Shown here: positions 15,897-25,866 of the stretch, in pieces
How positions within the stretch are numbered: the stretch's first letter is position 1
Layout of the letters: each line of letters starts with the position of its first letter
DNA from: an uncultured Parabacteroides sp.
GTDB taxonomy: Bacteria > Bacteroidota > Bacteroidia > Bacteroidales > Tannerellaceae
Length of the DNA: 64,000 nt
Direction: 5' to 3'
Assembly: GCA_934725305.1 (NCBI GenBank)
Contig: CAKVBA010000008.1
Span: 1-64,000, forward strand
Position numbers and translations under genes: made by a program
Notes under the pieces: model-generated
Databases searched by the model: none
What the model saw: the letters and a program-made list of their open reading frames with translations, nothing else
What the model was told of the DNA's origin: nothing

Positions 15897-18800
15897 TTAC
15901 TCAACTTCGACAAACCGGCTACCCGTATTGGCCCGAACCTGATGACGATACATAGCCTCACAAATTACAGGAGGCAAATAGAACCGTCCGGCATAAACGG
16001 CACACAGATGAATACGCAATGTCACCTGACGACCGGCCGGCAATTGATCGATGTAGCTATATACCCGATCGTCGCGGATATCCTGATAGCTGACGCCATT
16101 GTCTTTAGTGGCGACGGCACCTTCCATAAAACGGGTATTCAAAATCTCCCAACCAGCCGGGAACAATTCGGTCAACACCAGATGCGAATAGTTCTCCGAT
16201 GAAGCATTGTACACCGTTACCATGGCAGTCAGATTCGTGCCCTGTCTCAACGAAGAGATATCCAACGGTTGTCCCTTACTATCGAGATAGCTAACGGCTA
16301 AAGACAATCCCTGTGCTGCCGGCTCTATTGATCCTCGTGCCGGTATTCCTTCAGACATAAAGTTGACAAACAATGTAGATTTTCCTTTATTCTTGATCTC
16401 GCCGTTCACTGAGCCGGAAGCATCTTCCAACAAAGAAGAGGTCCATATACTTTTATCCGTCGAAATCGTTTCTCCCTTTCCTTCGCAACGATACTCAAAC
16501 TGCATCGATCCGTCACTCGGATAACGATCTCTAAAAGAAGAAATAGCCACCAACGCAAAAGCCGTAGTCTGTGTGCTCATCCACTCATCAGAAGCCAGTT
16601 CGTCTGAAATCTGATTGGCCAACTGAGCCGCTTCATCACCTCGATTCAACAGACAAAGCGTCAATAGACGCACTGAAAAGTCACGTACTTCACTACCCAA
16701 CGTCAAGTCGTCGGCCTCGTCATAAAGATAGACATCGCGAGTCCGCTTCATCAATGAGGTAGCCACGTCTTTACGTCCGGCTATTGCATAGGCCGAAGCC
16801 AACCACCAACGAGTAGCATCCGACAAGGATGCAGACTCCTTCAAACGGTTCATCGCTCCCATCTCCGACTTTCCGGCCAAAGCCAACAGATAGAGACGAT
16901 ACGCTTCTGTCTGTTCTTCAGCACGGGCATAATAGCCGGTTTGAGGTTTCCATCCACGAGCTACACGACGCAGATTATCTATAGCATTCCGCTTCATCGA
17001 AGTTGGCACCAAATAGCCCATCTGTTCGGCCTGCAACAAGAAATGAACAGCATAAGCCGTTCCCCAAGCATGTGAAGAAGACATTCCGGGCCAATAAGCA
17101 AATGCTCCGTCTGGAGTCTGGTAAGAGCGCATTCGGTTAATCACCTCCTTTACAGTTGCTTCTGCCCTTGCCTGCTGTTTATCAGAAAGCGAAGTCAATC
17201 GGTTTAGATAGAGCTGCGGGAAGGCTTTAGACACTATCTGCTCGATACATCCATGTGGATAATCTAACAGATAAGAGAGTCGGGATGTCAGGTTCAACGG
17301 CTTCAACGTAGAAACCTCCACCGACAGACGATTGGTTCCATCCATGCCCGGAAGAGCAATCTTACCCTTCCACGATTTACCCGGTTCTATCGTCAACGGT
17401 GTCCGTTTCCATTGTGTCTCCTCTATCGAACGAATAGTAATATCAGAAGCATAAACCGACCGATCGCCTTTGCCCACGGCAGTCAATATAACTTGTCCCA
17501 CTCCGGTCTGCTCTTTTACCCGAATGCGGAAGCTGGTCTGCTTATCTCCTTTTCGGTCAAAATAGAGCTGTTGCTCGGTAGCACCTATCACTTCCATGTT
17601 TGAAGAGCAGCTGATTGATACAGAAACGCTGCCCACCTGATCTTCTGTGGCAAACACCGTTGCCGGTATTACCATCTCTTCTCCGGCGCCAATCACTCGA
17701 GGCAATGTACCCAACAGCATCACCGGCTTACGTACCATCATCGTATAGTCGGCATGTCCATAGGCTTTACCATCACCGGCAATCACCATCACCTTCACGC
17801 GTCCTTGATAATTAGGCATCTGATAAGTATGACGCTTACGCTCACCTCGCTTCAGCAGGAATGGACCGTCGAACTGCACAACCGGCTTGAAGCGATTCAC
17901 TATCGCCTTTGGTCCTTTGTTCAAAGCGTCGTCACCACCAATACTGAACAGCTGTTCGATGCGTCCGCCATAAGCGCCCATCACTTGATTATAAAGATCC
18001 CAAGTATTAACACCCAAAGCCTCGCGTCCGTTGAAAGCCTTCCATGGATCCGGTGTCTGATAACGGGTCAAGTCGAGAAGTCCCTCATCTACAATTGCTA
18101 ATGTATAGGCCATTTCACGACCCTGTCTTTCTGAGACAGTAACCGTATAGTCACTCTCGGGCTTCACTTCTGAAGCTGCCTGTATCGTTGGATGGAGATG
18201 ACTCTCCGGCGAAGAGACTTCGACCGGCACTACTCCATAAAGACGGATTGGCAGATCATTTCTCACATGACCGTGTGGCTGCAACAACGCCACATAGATA
18301 TAAGCATTCGGCTGCATATCGGGAGTAACTTTTACCTTCATCGTTGTTTCTATACCATCACACTCCTGTTCGGAGACAGAAAGTAATTTCGATCCACTCT
18401 CTACCGTCACAATGGCTCTTGCCCCTTTGGCTGATGGGAATGTCAACACGATATTCTCGCCCGGACTATATTTTTCCTTATCGGTCTTCAACGTCAACAT
18501 CGTGGCTTCTTCGCCTCCTTCTCTATTTCTTCGTCCTTCCATTTCCGGCCAATCAAAGTAACAGATTGCTCCAGTGGCATGTTTGCTCTGCTTATCCTTG
18601 ACCGAAATATAATAGGTTCCCCATTCCTCTCTGTCAAAAGACAAATTAAAACGAGACTTTCCTGATTCATCCGTATATAAGGTAAGGGTTTTAATAGGTT
18701 TATTATAGGTATCAGACATATAGTTTGCCAACATGCTTCGGTCGGAACTCCACCACCAGTACCAATATCCTTTATAGACCTTCACTTCCAATTCCACATT

Positions 18801-21419
18801 TGCTTGAGAATAACCCTGTGGATCAACAGAGGCAACCTCAAATGTATGCGACCGATCAGTCGCCAATGGAGCATCACCTTGCTGTGGTGTACGAATACCA
18901 GCAAAACGAGAATAGGGAGCATACAACAGACGATAACTATCCAAGCTGAAATTGCCCGACTCTTCATAGACGCGAGTGACCAGATTTCCCAATAACATAC
19001 CAGGAGCCGAGTTGCCCAACTCAAAGGTAGAATGCACGACATCATTACCATTCTCATCAACCGTGCCCGAAATCAACTTACTCTCTTCACTACTGAACAG
19101 ACGTGACGGATCGTCGAAACAGAACTTCTCATATCCCTTGAACTGAGTAGGTGTAGCAATAAAAGTTCCTTTGATGTCATACTTCAAATGGCGAGCCACA
19201 GCACCTTGCAACCATTCGACATGCAGTTTCCCATTCATGGCTTCGCCACGCATCAATGTGCGGTTTGGCAGATCTAGCTGAATCTTCAAACGGTTGGGTT
19301 TAATCGTCTCAATACGAACTCGCTTAGAGAAAGAGACTCCGCCCACATCCACCTTTACATTCCATACGCCAGTGGGTGCATCTGCCTCAGTAGGAAAAGC
19401 AAAGGAATAGATACCCAACATTCCTTTAGACTGATTCTTACGCAAATAGAGCTGACCCAACGGATTATAAAGTTCCATCACTATCGGATGATTATCCGGC
19501 AGCTGCTGCAACTTGTCGTGCAACATAAAGCTGAGATGCAACGTATCTCCCGGACGCCATACGCCCCGTTCTCCATAGATAAATCCTTTGATTCCCTTCT
19601 GCACCTCTTCGCCTGAAACATCGAACGAGCTAAGTGAAAGAGACGATCCATTATCAACGCGTAGATAAGACCGAAGGTTACCTTTCGAAGCAATCAGATA
19701 GAAGGGCTTGCCAGAAGTAAAGTTCAACAAGACAGACCCTTTACTGTCGGTCTCGCTTTCGGTCAACAACTGTTGCTGATAATTATAAGCCTTCACTTTC
19801 ACTCCACTCTCCGGATCGGTAGTCAACAGATTATGCACCAAAACCGTCATACTATTGTCCGCTCCGGCCTTTGCTATCAAGCCTAAATCAGTTACCAACA
19901 CATTCTTTCCTATAGCCTTATTGAAATAGAAACTAGGTGTACAAGGATTATCAACATCCTTATAATTATAGACAGACCAATCTTGGTCGCTATTTATATA
20001 ATAATAACCTCCATCGTCGAACTGACTGCTCACCTTCTTAAACCGAATCAGATCATCTGCTAAAATCTGCTCTTTAGATCGCTTGATGCTATCTTCACAC
20101 GGATAGACTGAGAGATCTTTATTAAACGACAATTCGATTCGATAAATGGCTCCTTGTTCCGGCTCAATCATCTTCTTCAGGTCAATACCGAATGTATTCC
20201 AATGAGTCAGATCATGATCTTCTTCATCCAGGAAGATTGTCTGCAAAGCCACCAAACGACCAACACGTGTCAGATCGGATTGGTAATCCAACTGATTAAC
20301 CTGCAAAAACTGCCCGATATTTCGCTCTAACACTTTGATCACACGCACTTCAACACCTCGCAAAAAGACCGACTGGAAAGGAACAACCCACTGTCCGTCT
20401 TGCGGCATAATAGTTCCTCCACTCACGAAACGGACAGCCGGAACCAATTTCTCCAATTCCACCTGCTGCACTACTTCCTCCTGCAATGTCAATCCACTCT
20501 GACTACGCAGATTCTTACTAACATGAACATTCAACACACCCATACGACCGGCATCCGGATAGAGACGTAATTTGTTTCCATCCACCTGAACCGTCTCGTT
20601 TTTATTGTCTGACAGAAAAGCCAAGCCTCTCATATCCTGTGACTCATCCAGTTTCTTGGTAAAAACAACTTCAACATAGCTCTCAGGATCGTGTTGCAGT
20701 CTGACATCATACACCTTGAAATCATTTTGATTAGGAATGGTAATAGACAACAGATCCTCTTCAGGCAAATTCAATTTGTTTTTCCCTACCGACAAATGAA
20801 TGATTCGTTCTCTCTCTATCGTAGCCGGAACAGTCAAGGTAACCTCGTGTTTCCTACCATCCGGACTATGTTTCCACTGTTTCTCCACCTTTTCGGAACA
20901 ATTGATCACCGATTCCACCATCTCGGGTTGTTCCCGGTCCGGCGTAAACAACGAACATACGACATCATAATTATTCTCATTCTTCGGATTAATATCCATA
21001 GATTGCTGATAAGCCTTAAATGTCAACGGAAAGGTTGTAAAAGAGAAGGAAAACGAGCGGTCCTTATCTGTTACCTCAAACCATTTGGAAAGATCGGCCG
21101 TCACCGTATAGGTCTTATTACACTCAAAAGACAGAGCAGGCTTAAATACAACCGTATGGTTATTCTCATAAATAAATGTACCCTTCACCTCCGGCTCTAT
21201 ACGAAAAGCCTTTGGCAGCTGGTCGACTTTAGTTAATACCTCTTCAGATATTTCTTGGTTCAGAACAAGATAAATTGGAGTGTACCGCGAAACCTTACCT
21301 GATGTAAAAGCTTCCACGTACGGATTAAAGGTGTTGTCTGGTTTATTCCCGGTAGAATTACAACCGACCAATAAGCACAACAGACTACAAATACATAGAA
21401 GATAAAAATGCTTAACCAT
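15897..21419 (-). CDS. Bacterial alpha-2-macroglobulin family lipoprotein
   Basis: This 1840-residue protein has a lipoprotein signal (MVKHFYLLCICSLLCLLVGC, lipobox LVGC) and so is probably anchored in the envelope. It has many beta-rich MG domains, a bait-region-like middle and the thioester motif 'PHGCIEQ' near residue 1388, followed by the alpha-helical toroid domain. Such proteins trap proteases by a reactive thioester and are thought to protect the periplasm. In other phyla the gene is paired with a PBP1C gene; here a PBP1A-type gene lies about 1 kb away on the other strand, so the link is weaker. A -7 box lies at 21449-21456. Confidence 0.92.
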   Translation of the reverse strand: MVKHFYLLCICSLLCLLVGCNSTGNKPDNTFNPYVEAFTSGKVSRYTPIYLVLNQEISEEVLTKVDQLPKAFRIEPEVKGTFIYENNHTVVFKPALSFECNKTYTVTADLSKWFEVTDKDRSFSFSFTTFPLTFKAYQQSMDINPKNENNYDVVCSLFTPDREQPEMVESVINCSEKVEKQWKHSPDGRKHEVTLTVPATIERERIIHLSVGKNKLNLPEEDLLSITIPNQNDFKVYDVRLQHDPESYVEVVFTKKLDESQDMRGLAFLSDNKNETVQVDGNKLRLYPDAGRMGVLNVHVSKNLRSQSGLTLQEEVVQQVELEKLVPAVRFVSGGTIMPQDGQWVVPFQSVFLRGVEVRVIKVLERNIGQFLQVNQLDYQSDLTRVGRLVALQTIFLDEEDHDLTHWNTFGIDLKKMIEPEQGAIYRIELSFNKDLSVYPCEDSIKRSKEQILADDLIRFKKVSSQFDDGGYYYINSDQDWSVYNYKDVDNPCTPSFYFNKAIGKNVLVTDLGLIAKAGADNSMTVLVHNLLTTDPESGVKVKAYNYQQQLLTESETDSKGSVLLNFTSGKPFYLIASKGNLRSYLRVDNGSSLSLSSFDVSGEEVQKGIKGFIYGERGVWRPGDTLHLSFMLHDKLQQLPDNHPIVMELYNPLGQLYLRKNQSKGMLGIYSFAFPTEADAPTGVWNVKVDVGGVSFSKRVRIETIKPNRLKIQLDLPNRTLMRGEAMNGKLHVEWLQGAVARHLKYDIKGTFIATPTQFKGYEKFCFDDPSRLFSSEESKLISGTVDENGNDVVHSTFELGNSAPGMLLGNLVTRVYEESGNFSLDSYRLLYAPYSRFAGIRTPQQGDAPLATDRSHTFEVASVDPQGYSQANVELEVKVYKGYWYWWWSSDRSMLANYMSDTYNKPIKTLTLYTDESGKSRFNLSFDREEWGTYYISVKDKQSKHATGAICYFDWPEMEGRRNREGGEEATMLTLKTDKEKYSPGENIVLTFPSAKGARAIVTVESGSKLLSVSEQECDGIETTMKVKVTPDMQPNAYIYVALLQPHGHVRNDLPIRLYGVVPVEVSSPESHLHPTIQAASEVKPESDYTVTVSERQGREMAYTLAIVDEGLLDLTRYQTPDPWKAFNGREALGVNTWDLYNQVMGAYGGRIEQLFSIGGDDALNKGPKAIVNRFKPVVQFDGPFLLKRGERKRHTYQMPNYQGRVKVMVIAGDGKAYGHADYTMMVRKPVMLLGTLPRVIGAGEEMVIPATVFATEDQVGSVSVSISCSSNMEVIGATEQQLYFDRKGDKQTSFRIRVKEQTGVGQVILTAVGKGDRSVYASDITIRSIEETQWKRTPLTIEPGKSWKGKIALPGMDGTNRLSVEVSTLKPLNLTSRLSYLLDYPHGCIEQIVSKAFPQLYLNRLTSLSDKQQARAEATVKEVINRMRSYQTPDGAFAYWPGMSSSHAWGTAYAVHFLLQAEQMGYLVPTSMKRNAIDNLRRVARGWKPQTGYYARAEEQTEAYRLYLLALAGKSEMGAMNRLKESASLSDATRWWLASAYAIAGRKDVATSLMKRTRDVYLYDEADDLTLGSEVRDFSVRLLTLCLLNRGDEAAQLANQISDELASDEWMSTQTTAFALVAISSFRDRYPSDGSMQFEYRCEGKGETISTDKSIWTSSLLEDASGSVNGEIKNKGKSTLFVNFMSEGIPARGSIEPAAQGLSLAVSYLDSKGQPLDISSLRQGTNLTAMVTVYNASSENYSHLVLTELFPAGWEILNTRFMEGAVATKDNGVSYQDIRDDRVYSYIDQLPAGRQVTLRIHLCAVYAGRFYLPPVICEAMYRHQVRANTGSRFVEVE

Positions 21420-21448
21420 AGTCTTTTGTTATTAAATGTTCATATCTA

Positions 21449-21456
21449 CAAATATA
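21449..21456 (-). promoter_or_regulatory. -7 box for the alpha-2-macroglobulin gene
   Basis: Minus-strand TATATTTG lies about 30 bp before the start codon at 21419. Confidence 0.5.
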
Positions 21457-21492
21457 ACGTTTATAAACAAACAAAGGTTGATAAAACATCAT

Positions 21493-21500
21493 TATCTTTG
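21493..21500 (+). promoter_or_regulatory. -7 box for recQ
   Basis: TATCTTTG lies 35 bp before the recQ ATG. No convincing -33 box. Confidence 0.5.
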
Positions 21501-21534
21501 TTCCTCTTATAATAAATGATGCATTGTTGAACTG

Positions 21535-23382
21535 ATGAATGAATTGCTTTTACTCTTAAAGAAGTTTTTCGGATATACCTCTTTTCGTCCTTTACAAGCG
21601 GATATTATCCAACGTATTTTACAGAAGAAAGATTCACTGGTATTGATGCCAACAGGTGGCGGAAAGTCTATCTGCTATCAACTACCGGCCGTTTATCTGC
21701 CGGGAACAGCCATTGTGATCTCTCCGCTGATTGCGTTGATGAAAGATCAGGTAGAAGGACTTGTTGCCAACGGCATTCCGGCTGCGGCTATCAACAGCAT
21801 GATGCCCGAAGCCGAACAGCAGCAGGTGAAGCAACTCTGCGCACAAGGTAAAATCAAACTGCTCTATATCTCGCCCGAACGGGTCAAGAGTGAGGCTGAT
21901 TGGTTTTTACCCCGATTGGATATCTCATTGATTGCGATTGATGAAGCACACTGTATCTCTCAATGGGGACACGATTTCCGGCCCGAATATACTCAGTTGG
22001 CCATACTAAAAGAGCGTTTTCCCAAAGTGCCAATCGTGGCCCTAACAGCCACGGCAGACAAGACTACGCGTCAGGACATTCTGGAGCAGCTGAAATTAGA
22101 GCAACCCGAAACCTTTATCTCCTCTTTTGACCGGCCCAACCTATCACTGACCGTGAGGCAAGGATTGAACAAACGGGAAAAGATACGCACCATTGTACAG
22201 TTTATTCGGGAACATCGTCAGCAGTCGGGCATCATCTATTGTATGAAACGCAATGACACAGAGATGTTGGCCGACGAATTGAGTATGTACAACATCAAGA
22301 CAACGGCCTATCATGCAGGACTCACTCCGGCTGCACGCGAACAAGCTCAGGATGATTTCATCAACGACCGCGTGGATGTGGTCTGCGCAACCATTGCCTT
22401 CGGTATGGGCATCGACAAAAGTAATGTGCGCTGGATTATCCATTACAACATGCCGAAAAGCATCGAGAACTATTATCAGGAGATTGGTCGTGCCGGTCGA
22501 GACGGGATGAAGAGCGATACGCTACTCTTTTACTCGATGAACGACCTAAAGGTGCTCTCTATGTTCGTCGAAGAGAGTAATCAGAAAGAGTTGAACATGG
22601 AGAAACTGCAATGGATGCGTCGGTATTGCGAGGCCAGTATCTGCCGCCGCCGAATCCTGCTGAGCTATTTCGGAGAAGAAAGTCATCACGATTGTGATAA
22701 TTGTGATGTCTGCAAGAATCCACCCGAACGATTTGATGGCAGTATTCTGGTGCAAAAGGCCTTGAGTGCTCTTGCACGCACCGGACAAAACTGCGGCATA
22801 CAGATGCTCATTCATATCTTAAGAGGATCGGTCCGGGCCGAACTGTTAGAGAAAGGATATAACCACTTGAAGACCTATGGAGCAGGACGTGACTTGGGTT
22901 ACAAAGAGTGGCAGGCCTATATTTATCAGATGATTCATCTGGGATATATAGAAATAGATTATACCGCCGGTATGACACTGAAGATTACTCCAGCCGGAAA
23001 CCGCGTGCTGTTTGGTAAACAAAAAGCCGAACTGTCACGTTATAAAGAGATTGTTTATACTCAAGACACAACCAGCTCAACCAGCAAATCACGATTCAAA
23101 GCTCAACCCATCCGTCCGCTGGCTGATGCCTCCATTGATGAAACGCTCTCGGATGCGCTTCATCAACTGCGCAAACAGATTGCTGAACGCGACCACATGC
23201 CGGCCTATATCATCTTTTCAGACAATTCATTGGAGGATATGGTCAACCAGAAACCGGTTACTTTGGAACAGTTTAGTGAGATTCATGGTGTAGGACAGAT
23301 TAAGTTGAACAAATATGGACGAGTATTTGTCTCGCTAATCCGATTCGTACTAAAACTGCCCAAACTGGAAGATATCAGCTGA
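21535..23382 (+). CDS. recQ: ATP-dependent DNA helicase RecQ (short RecQ, 615 aa)
   Basis: This 3'-5' SF2 helicase serves recombination and repair. 'SFRPLQADII' (motif 0), 'MPTGGGKS' (Walker A, about residue 43), 'IDEAHCISQWGHDFR' (DEAH), 'ALTATAD' (III), 'AFGMGIDKSNV' (V) and 'QEIGRAGRDG' (VI) are all present. A zinc-binding cluster ('CEASICRRR...CDNCDVC'), a winged-helix RQC region and a C-terminal HRDC-like domain follow. It is divergent from the alpha-2-macroglobulin gene and converges on pabC. Confidence 0.94.
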   Translation: MNELLLLLKKFFGYTSFRPLQADIIQRILQKKDSLVLMPTGGGKSICYQLPAVYLPGTAIVISPLIALMKDQVEGLVANGIPAAAINSMMPEAEQQQVKQLCAQGKIKLLYISPERVKSEADWFLPRLDISLIAIDEAHCISQWGHDFRPEYTQLAILKERFPKVPIVALTATADKTTRQDILEQLKLEQPETFISSFDRPNLSLTVRQGLNKREKIRTIVQFIREHRQQSGIIYCMKRNDTEMLADELSMYNIKTTAYHAGLTPAAREQAQDDFINDRVDVVCATIAFGMGIDKSNVRWIIHYNMPKSIENYYQEIGRAGRDGMKSDTLLFYSMNDLKVLSMFVEESNQKELNMEKLQWMRRYCEASICRRRILLSYFGEESHHDCDNCDVCKNPPERFDGSILVQKALSALARTGQNCGIQMLIHILRGSVRAELLEKGYNHLKTYGAGRDLGYKEWQAYIYQMIHLGYIEIDYTAGMTLKITPAGNRVLFGKQKAELSRYKEIVYTQDTTSSTSKSRFKAQPIRPLADASIDETLSDALHQLRKQIAERDHMPAYIIFSDNSLEDMVNQKPVTLEQFSEIHGVGQIKLNKYGRVFVSLIRFVLKLPKLEDIS

Positions 23383-23390
23383 TAGCTTAC

Positions 23391-23981
23391 CTAGCGGCGG
23401 ATACAGGAAATGGGCAGATCGATCTCTCCAAATCCAATCAAGGCATTGAAAAGGCGGATACGGGAAAATCCGGATAAATCGGAAACAGAGATGGAAGCTG
23501 CCTCAATGCCTCCTTCATCCAACAAGGCAGCCCGATGTGTGCCGGCCAGCAGCGGTTCTGCCGGAGTCTGCCACTGCTCACCATTCCACAGTGCCACATT
23601 GCAGATAGAAGTATCGGTCAATAATCCTTGACGCACCACCAATACATCATCGGCCTCAGCCCTGCAAGCAAACAACTCATTCAAGACAGTGCGGTCGGTT
23701 GATTTATAACGGTAATCGGCCTCATCAGAACAGACCAGCTTCAAGGTAGCGACAGGTCGCAGGTGATAAGGAGAATAAGTAACTTCTCGAATCTCCGTAT
23801 CATACACAACCCGACACTTCGTCCGCTCTATATAGGCTTCGGGCGAGATAAAACGAACCAGATCCAACGGTTCTGACGCACCCAAACACAGCCTGCGCGT
23901 ACGATTCATACGTTCATTATGATAGGCCAGACGCATTATCCGGCCCTGCTCTATACATATAGTCTCAATAAATGGGCACAT
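23391..23981 (-). CDS. pabC: Aminotransferase class IV, aminodeoxychorismate lyase-like
   Basis: This 196-residue fold-type IV PLP enzyme is short for the family. 'MRLAYHNERMNRTRR' gives the N-terminal signature and 'YKSTDRTVLNELFA' contains the PLP-binding lysine. 'LLTDTSICNVALWNG' and 'PLLAGTHRAALLD' are the cofactor-phosphate motifs. It overlaps the upstream pabB-like gene by 17 bp, which argues for 4-amino-4-deoxychorismate lyase activity in folate synthesis rather than branched-chain transamination. Confidence 0.85.
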   Translation of the reverse strand: MCPFIETICIEQGRIMRLAYHNERMNRTRRLCLGASEPLDLVRFISPEAYIERTKCRVVYDTEIREVTYSPYHLRPVATLKLVCSDEADYRYKSTDRTVLNELFACRAEADDVLVVRQGLLTDTSICNVALWNGEQWQTPAEPLLAGTHRAALLDEGGIEAASISVSDLSGFSRIRLFNALIGFGEIDLPISCIRR

Positions 23982-24951
23982 ACACCTTCTGCTTCATCTC
24001 GTTATACTCACTGTGGCAATCACTGCGAGAGGTGATTCCACCTCCACTTTTAAAGACCAACCGTCCATCCTGTTGCTCTATGAAACGAATCATCACCGCA
24101 CTATTGACATTCTTACCATCGAAGCAACCCATCACGCCGGTATAGAAGCCTCGATCATAACCTTCAGCCTCCTCAATGATTTCAACCGTCTTACGCTTGG
24201 GTGCGCCGGTGATAGAGCCTGCCGGCAACAGTAGGAAAAATATATCGCCCAGCCGACTGGTCCAATCTCCCGGCAAATGGCCGGCTACTTCGCTGCTCAC
24301 CTGCAGCAATCCTCCACAGTTGGTCTGCAGCTCATCGATATAACGATAACGAGGCACGCCCACCTGATTTGCCACCATACTCAGGTCGTTGCGGATCAGA
24401 TCTACAATCGTGGCATGCTCGGCCGTTTCCTTCGGATCGTCAAGTATCACCTGGCGGGCATTGGGTGTATCAGAATCAATTGTTCCCTTCATCGGGAAAG
24501 AACAGATACGTCCCTGCTCAATACGAACAAATATCTCGGGCGAGAAGACGATAAAGTGATCTTTCAGCCACAGTTTATATTTAGCCCGTGAGCCATGAAA
24601 CACCTCCTCCAGCGACAAATTAGTGCGCACTTTGGTGGGACAAGTCAGATTTACCAAATACGAATTACCGGCATAAATGGCCTGTTGCACCACCTGAAAC
24701 GACCGGGTATAATCGGCCTCTGACACCGGATCGATTTCCCATACCACCGAAGCAGTACGGTTTGGAAAAGAGATGCCATCGGTGTTGCGCCATCCCTCCA
24801 AATCGTAGAGCATTTCCGAGGAATCAATATCCTCCGGCCGCTCTACCAGACATTTTTCCTGCTTATAATCTATAACAAACAGAAAGGGTTGCCCCTCTTT
24901 CCCCCATTGGTTCATTCGGGCAACCGCTTCTGCTTTCGTACAATATTTCAT
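23965..24951 (-). CDS. pabB: Aminodeoxychorismate synthase component I
   Basis: This 328-residue protein is a chorismate-binding enzyme with 'FPMKGTIDSD', 'HATIVDLIRNDLS', 'LLPAGSITGAPKRKT' and 'FYTGVMGCF', the anthranilate synthase I / PabB signatures. It would make 4-amino-4-deoxychorismate from chorismate and ammonia for folate. It is shorter than E. coli PabB because the N-terminal region is reduced, as is common in this phylum. Its end overlaps pabC. No pabA glutaminase gene is nearby. Confidence 0.88.
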   Translation of the reverse strand: MKYCTKAEAVARMNQWGKEGQPFLFVIDYKQEKCLVERPEDIDSSEMLYDLEGWRNTDGISFPNRTASVVWEIDPVSEADYTRSFQVVQQAIYAGNSYLVNLTCPTKVRTNLSLEEVFHGSRAKYKLWLKDHFIVFSPEIFVRIEQGRICSFPMKGTIDSDTPNARQVILDDPKETAEHATIVDLIRNDLSMVANQVGVPRYRYIDELQTNCGGLLQVSSEVAGHLPGDWTSRLGDIFFLLLPAGSITGAPKRKTVEIIEEAEGYDRGFYTGVMGCFDGKNVNSAVMIRFIEQQDGRLVFKSGGGITSRSDCHSEYNEMKQKVYVPIY

Positions 24952-24973
24952 ATCCGTATGGAACTATTATTCC

Positions 24974-25849
24974 TCAATCCAGGAAACGTTTTGTCAAGCC
25001 CTCAAAGGCATCGATACGACGGTCACGGAAAAAGGGCCACCAACGTCGCACATTCTCACAACGAGACTTATCGACCTCAACCACACAAATCTCTTCTCTA
25101 TCATTGGGCAACTCTGCCAACAATTCGCCCTGCGGACCTGCCACGAAACTGTTACCCCAGAAAGAGATACCATTTGTCTGACCCGAAGGATCCTCTTCGT
25201 GTCCCACACGGTTAACGGTAACAACCGGAAGGCCATTGGCCACAGCATGTCCGCGCTGTACTACAACCCAAGCTCCTAACTGACGAGATTTCTCTGCCAC
25301 GGTATCGGTGCTTTCCCAACCGATTGCCGTTGGGTAGATCAAGATGTCCGCACCACGCATAGCCATCAAACGGGCAGCTTCGGGATACCACTGATCCCAA
25401 CAAACCAAAACGCCCAGACGACCCACAGAGGTATTAATCGGTTCAAAGCCTAAATCACCCGGAGTGAAATAGAACTTTTCATAATAAGCAGGATCATCCG
25501 GTATATGCATCTTGCGATACTTTCCGGCAATCGTTCCATCCTTTTCCAAAACGACAGCAGTGTTATGATACAGACCGGCTGCACGTTTTTCAAAGAGCGA
25601 CAACACAATCACAACGCCCAGTTCTTTGGCCAAAGCCCCAAAGCTCTCTGTTGACGGACCGGGAATCGGTTCAGCCTGATCAAACACAGAGGTGTCTTCA
25701 GTCTGACAGAAATAGAGTCCATTATGCAACTCCTGTAATACAATCAGTTCTGCGCCCTTATCAGCAGCAAAACGTATATTTTTCTGCAGTTTTTCAATAT
25801 TGGCAGCTCTGTCTGCCGTATTGCTCTGCTGTATAATACCAACCTTCAT
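24974..25849 (-). CDS. aguB: N-carbamoylputrescine amidase
   Basis: This nitrilase-superfamily enzyme hydrolyses N-carbamoylputrescine to putrescine. The Glu-Lys-Cys triad is visible in 'LIVLQELHNGLYF', 'KYRKMHIPDDP' and 'GVLVCWDQWYPE'. The frame opens at 25909, but the ATG at 25849 (MKVGIIQQ) begins the conserved first strand and is preceded by a purine-rich AAGAGAAAGG, so I take that start (292 residues). It lies 17 bp after the agmatine deiminase gene, forming an aguAB operon. Confidence 0.92.
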   Translation of the reverse strand: MKVGIIQQSNTADRAANIEKLQKNIRFAADKGAELIVLQELHNGLYFCQTEDTSVFDQAEPIPGPSTESFGALAKELGVVIVLSLFEKRAAGLYHNTAVVLEKDGTIAGKYRKMHIPDDPAYYEKFYFTPGDLGFEPINTSVGRLGVLVCWDQWYPEAARLMAMRGADILIYPTAIGWESTDTVAEKSRQLGAWVVVQRGHAVANGLPVVTVNRVGHEEDPSGQTNGISFWGNSFVAGPQGELLAELPNDREEICVVEVDKSRCENVRRWWPFFRDRRIDAFEGLTKRFLD

Positions 25850-25866
25850 ACCTTTCTCTTCTATTC

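Noticed and set aside
12425..21419. PBP1C/alpha-2-macroglobulin functional pair
   Set aside because: The PBP lacks the PBP1C C-terminal domain, lies on the opposite strand and is separated by rhaD, so only loose proximity remains.
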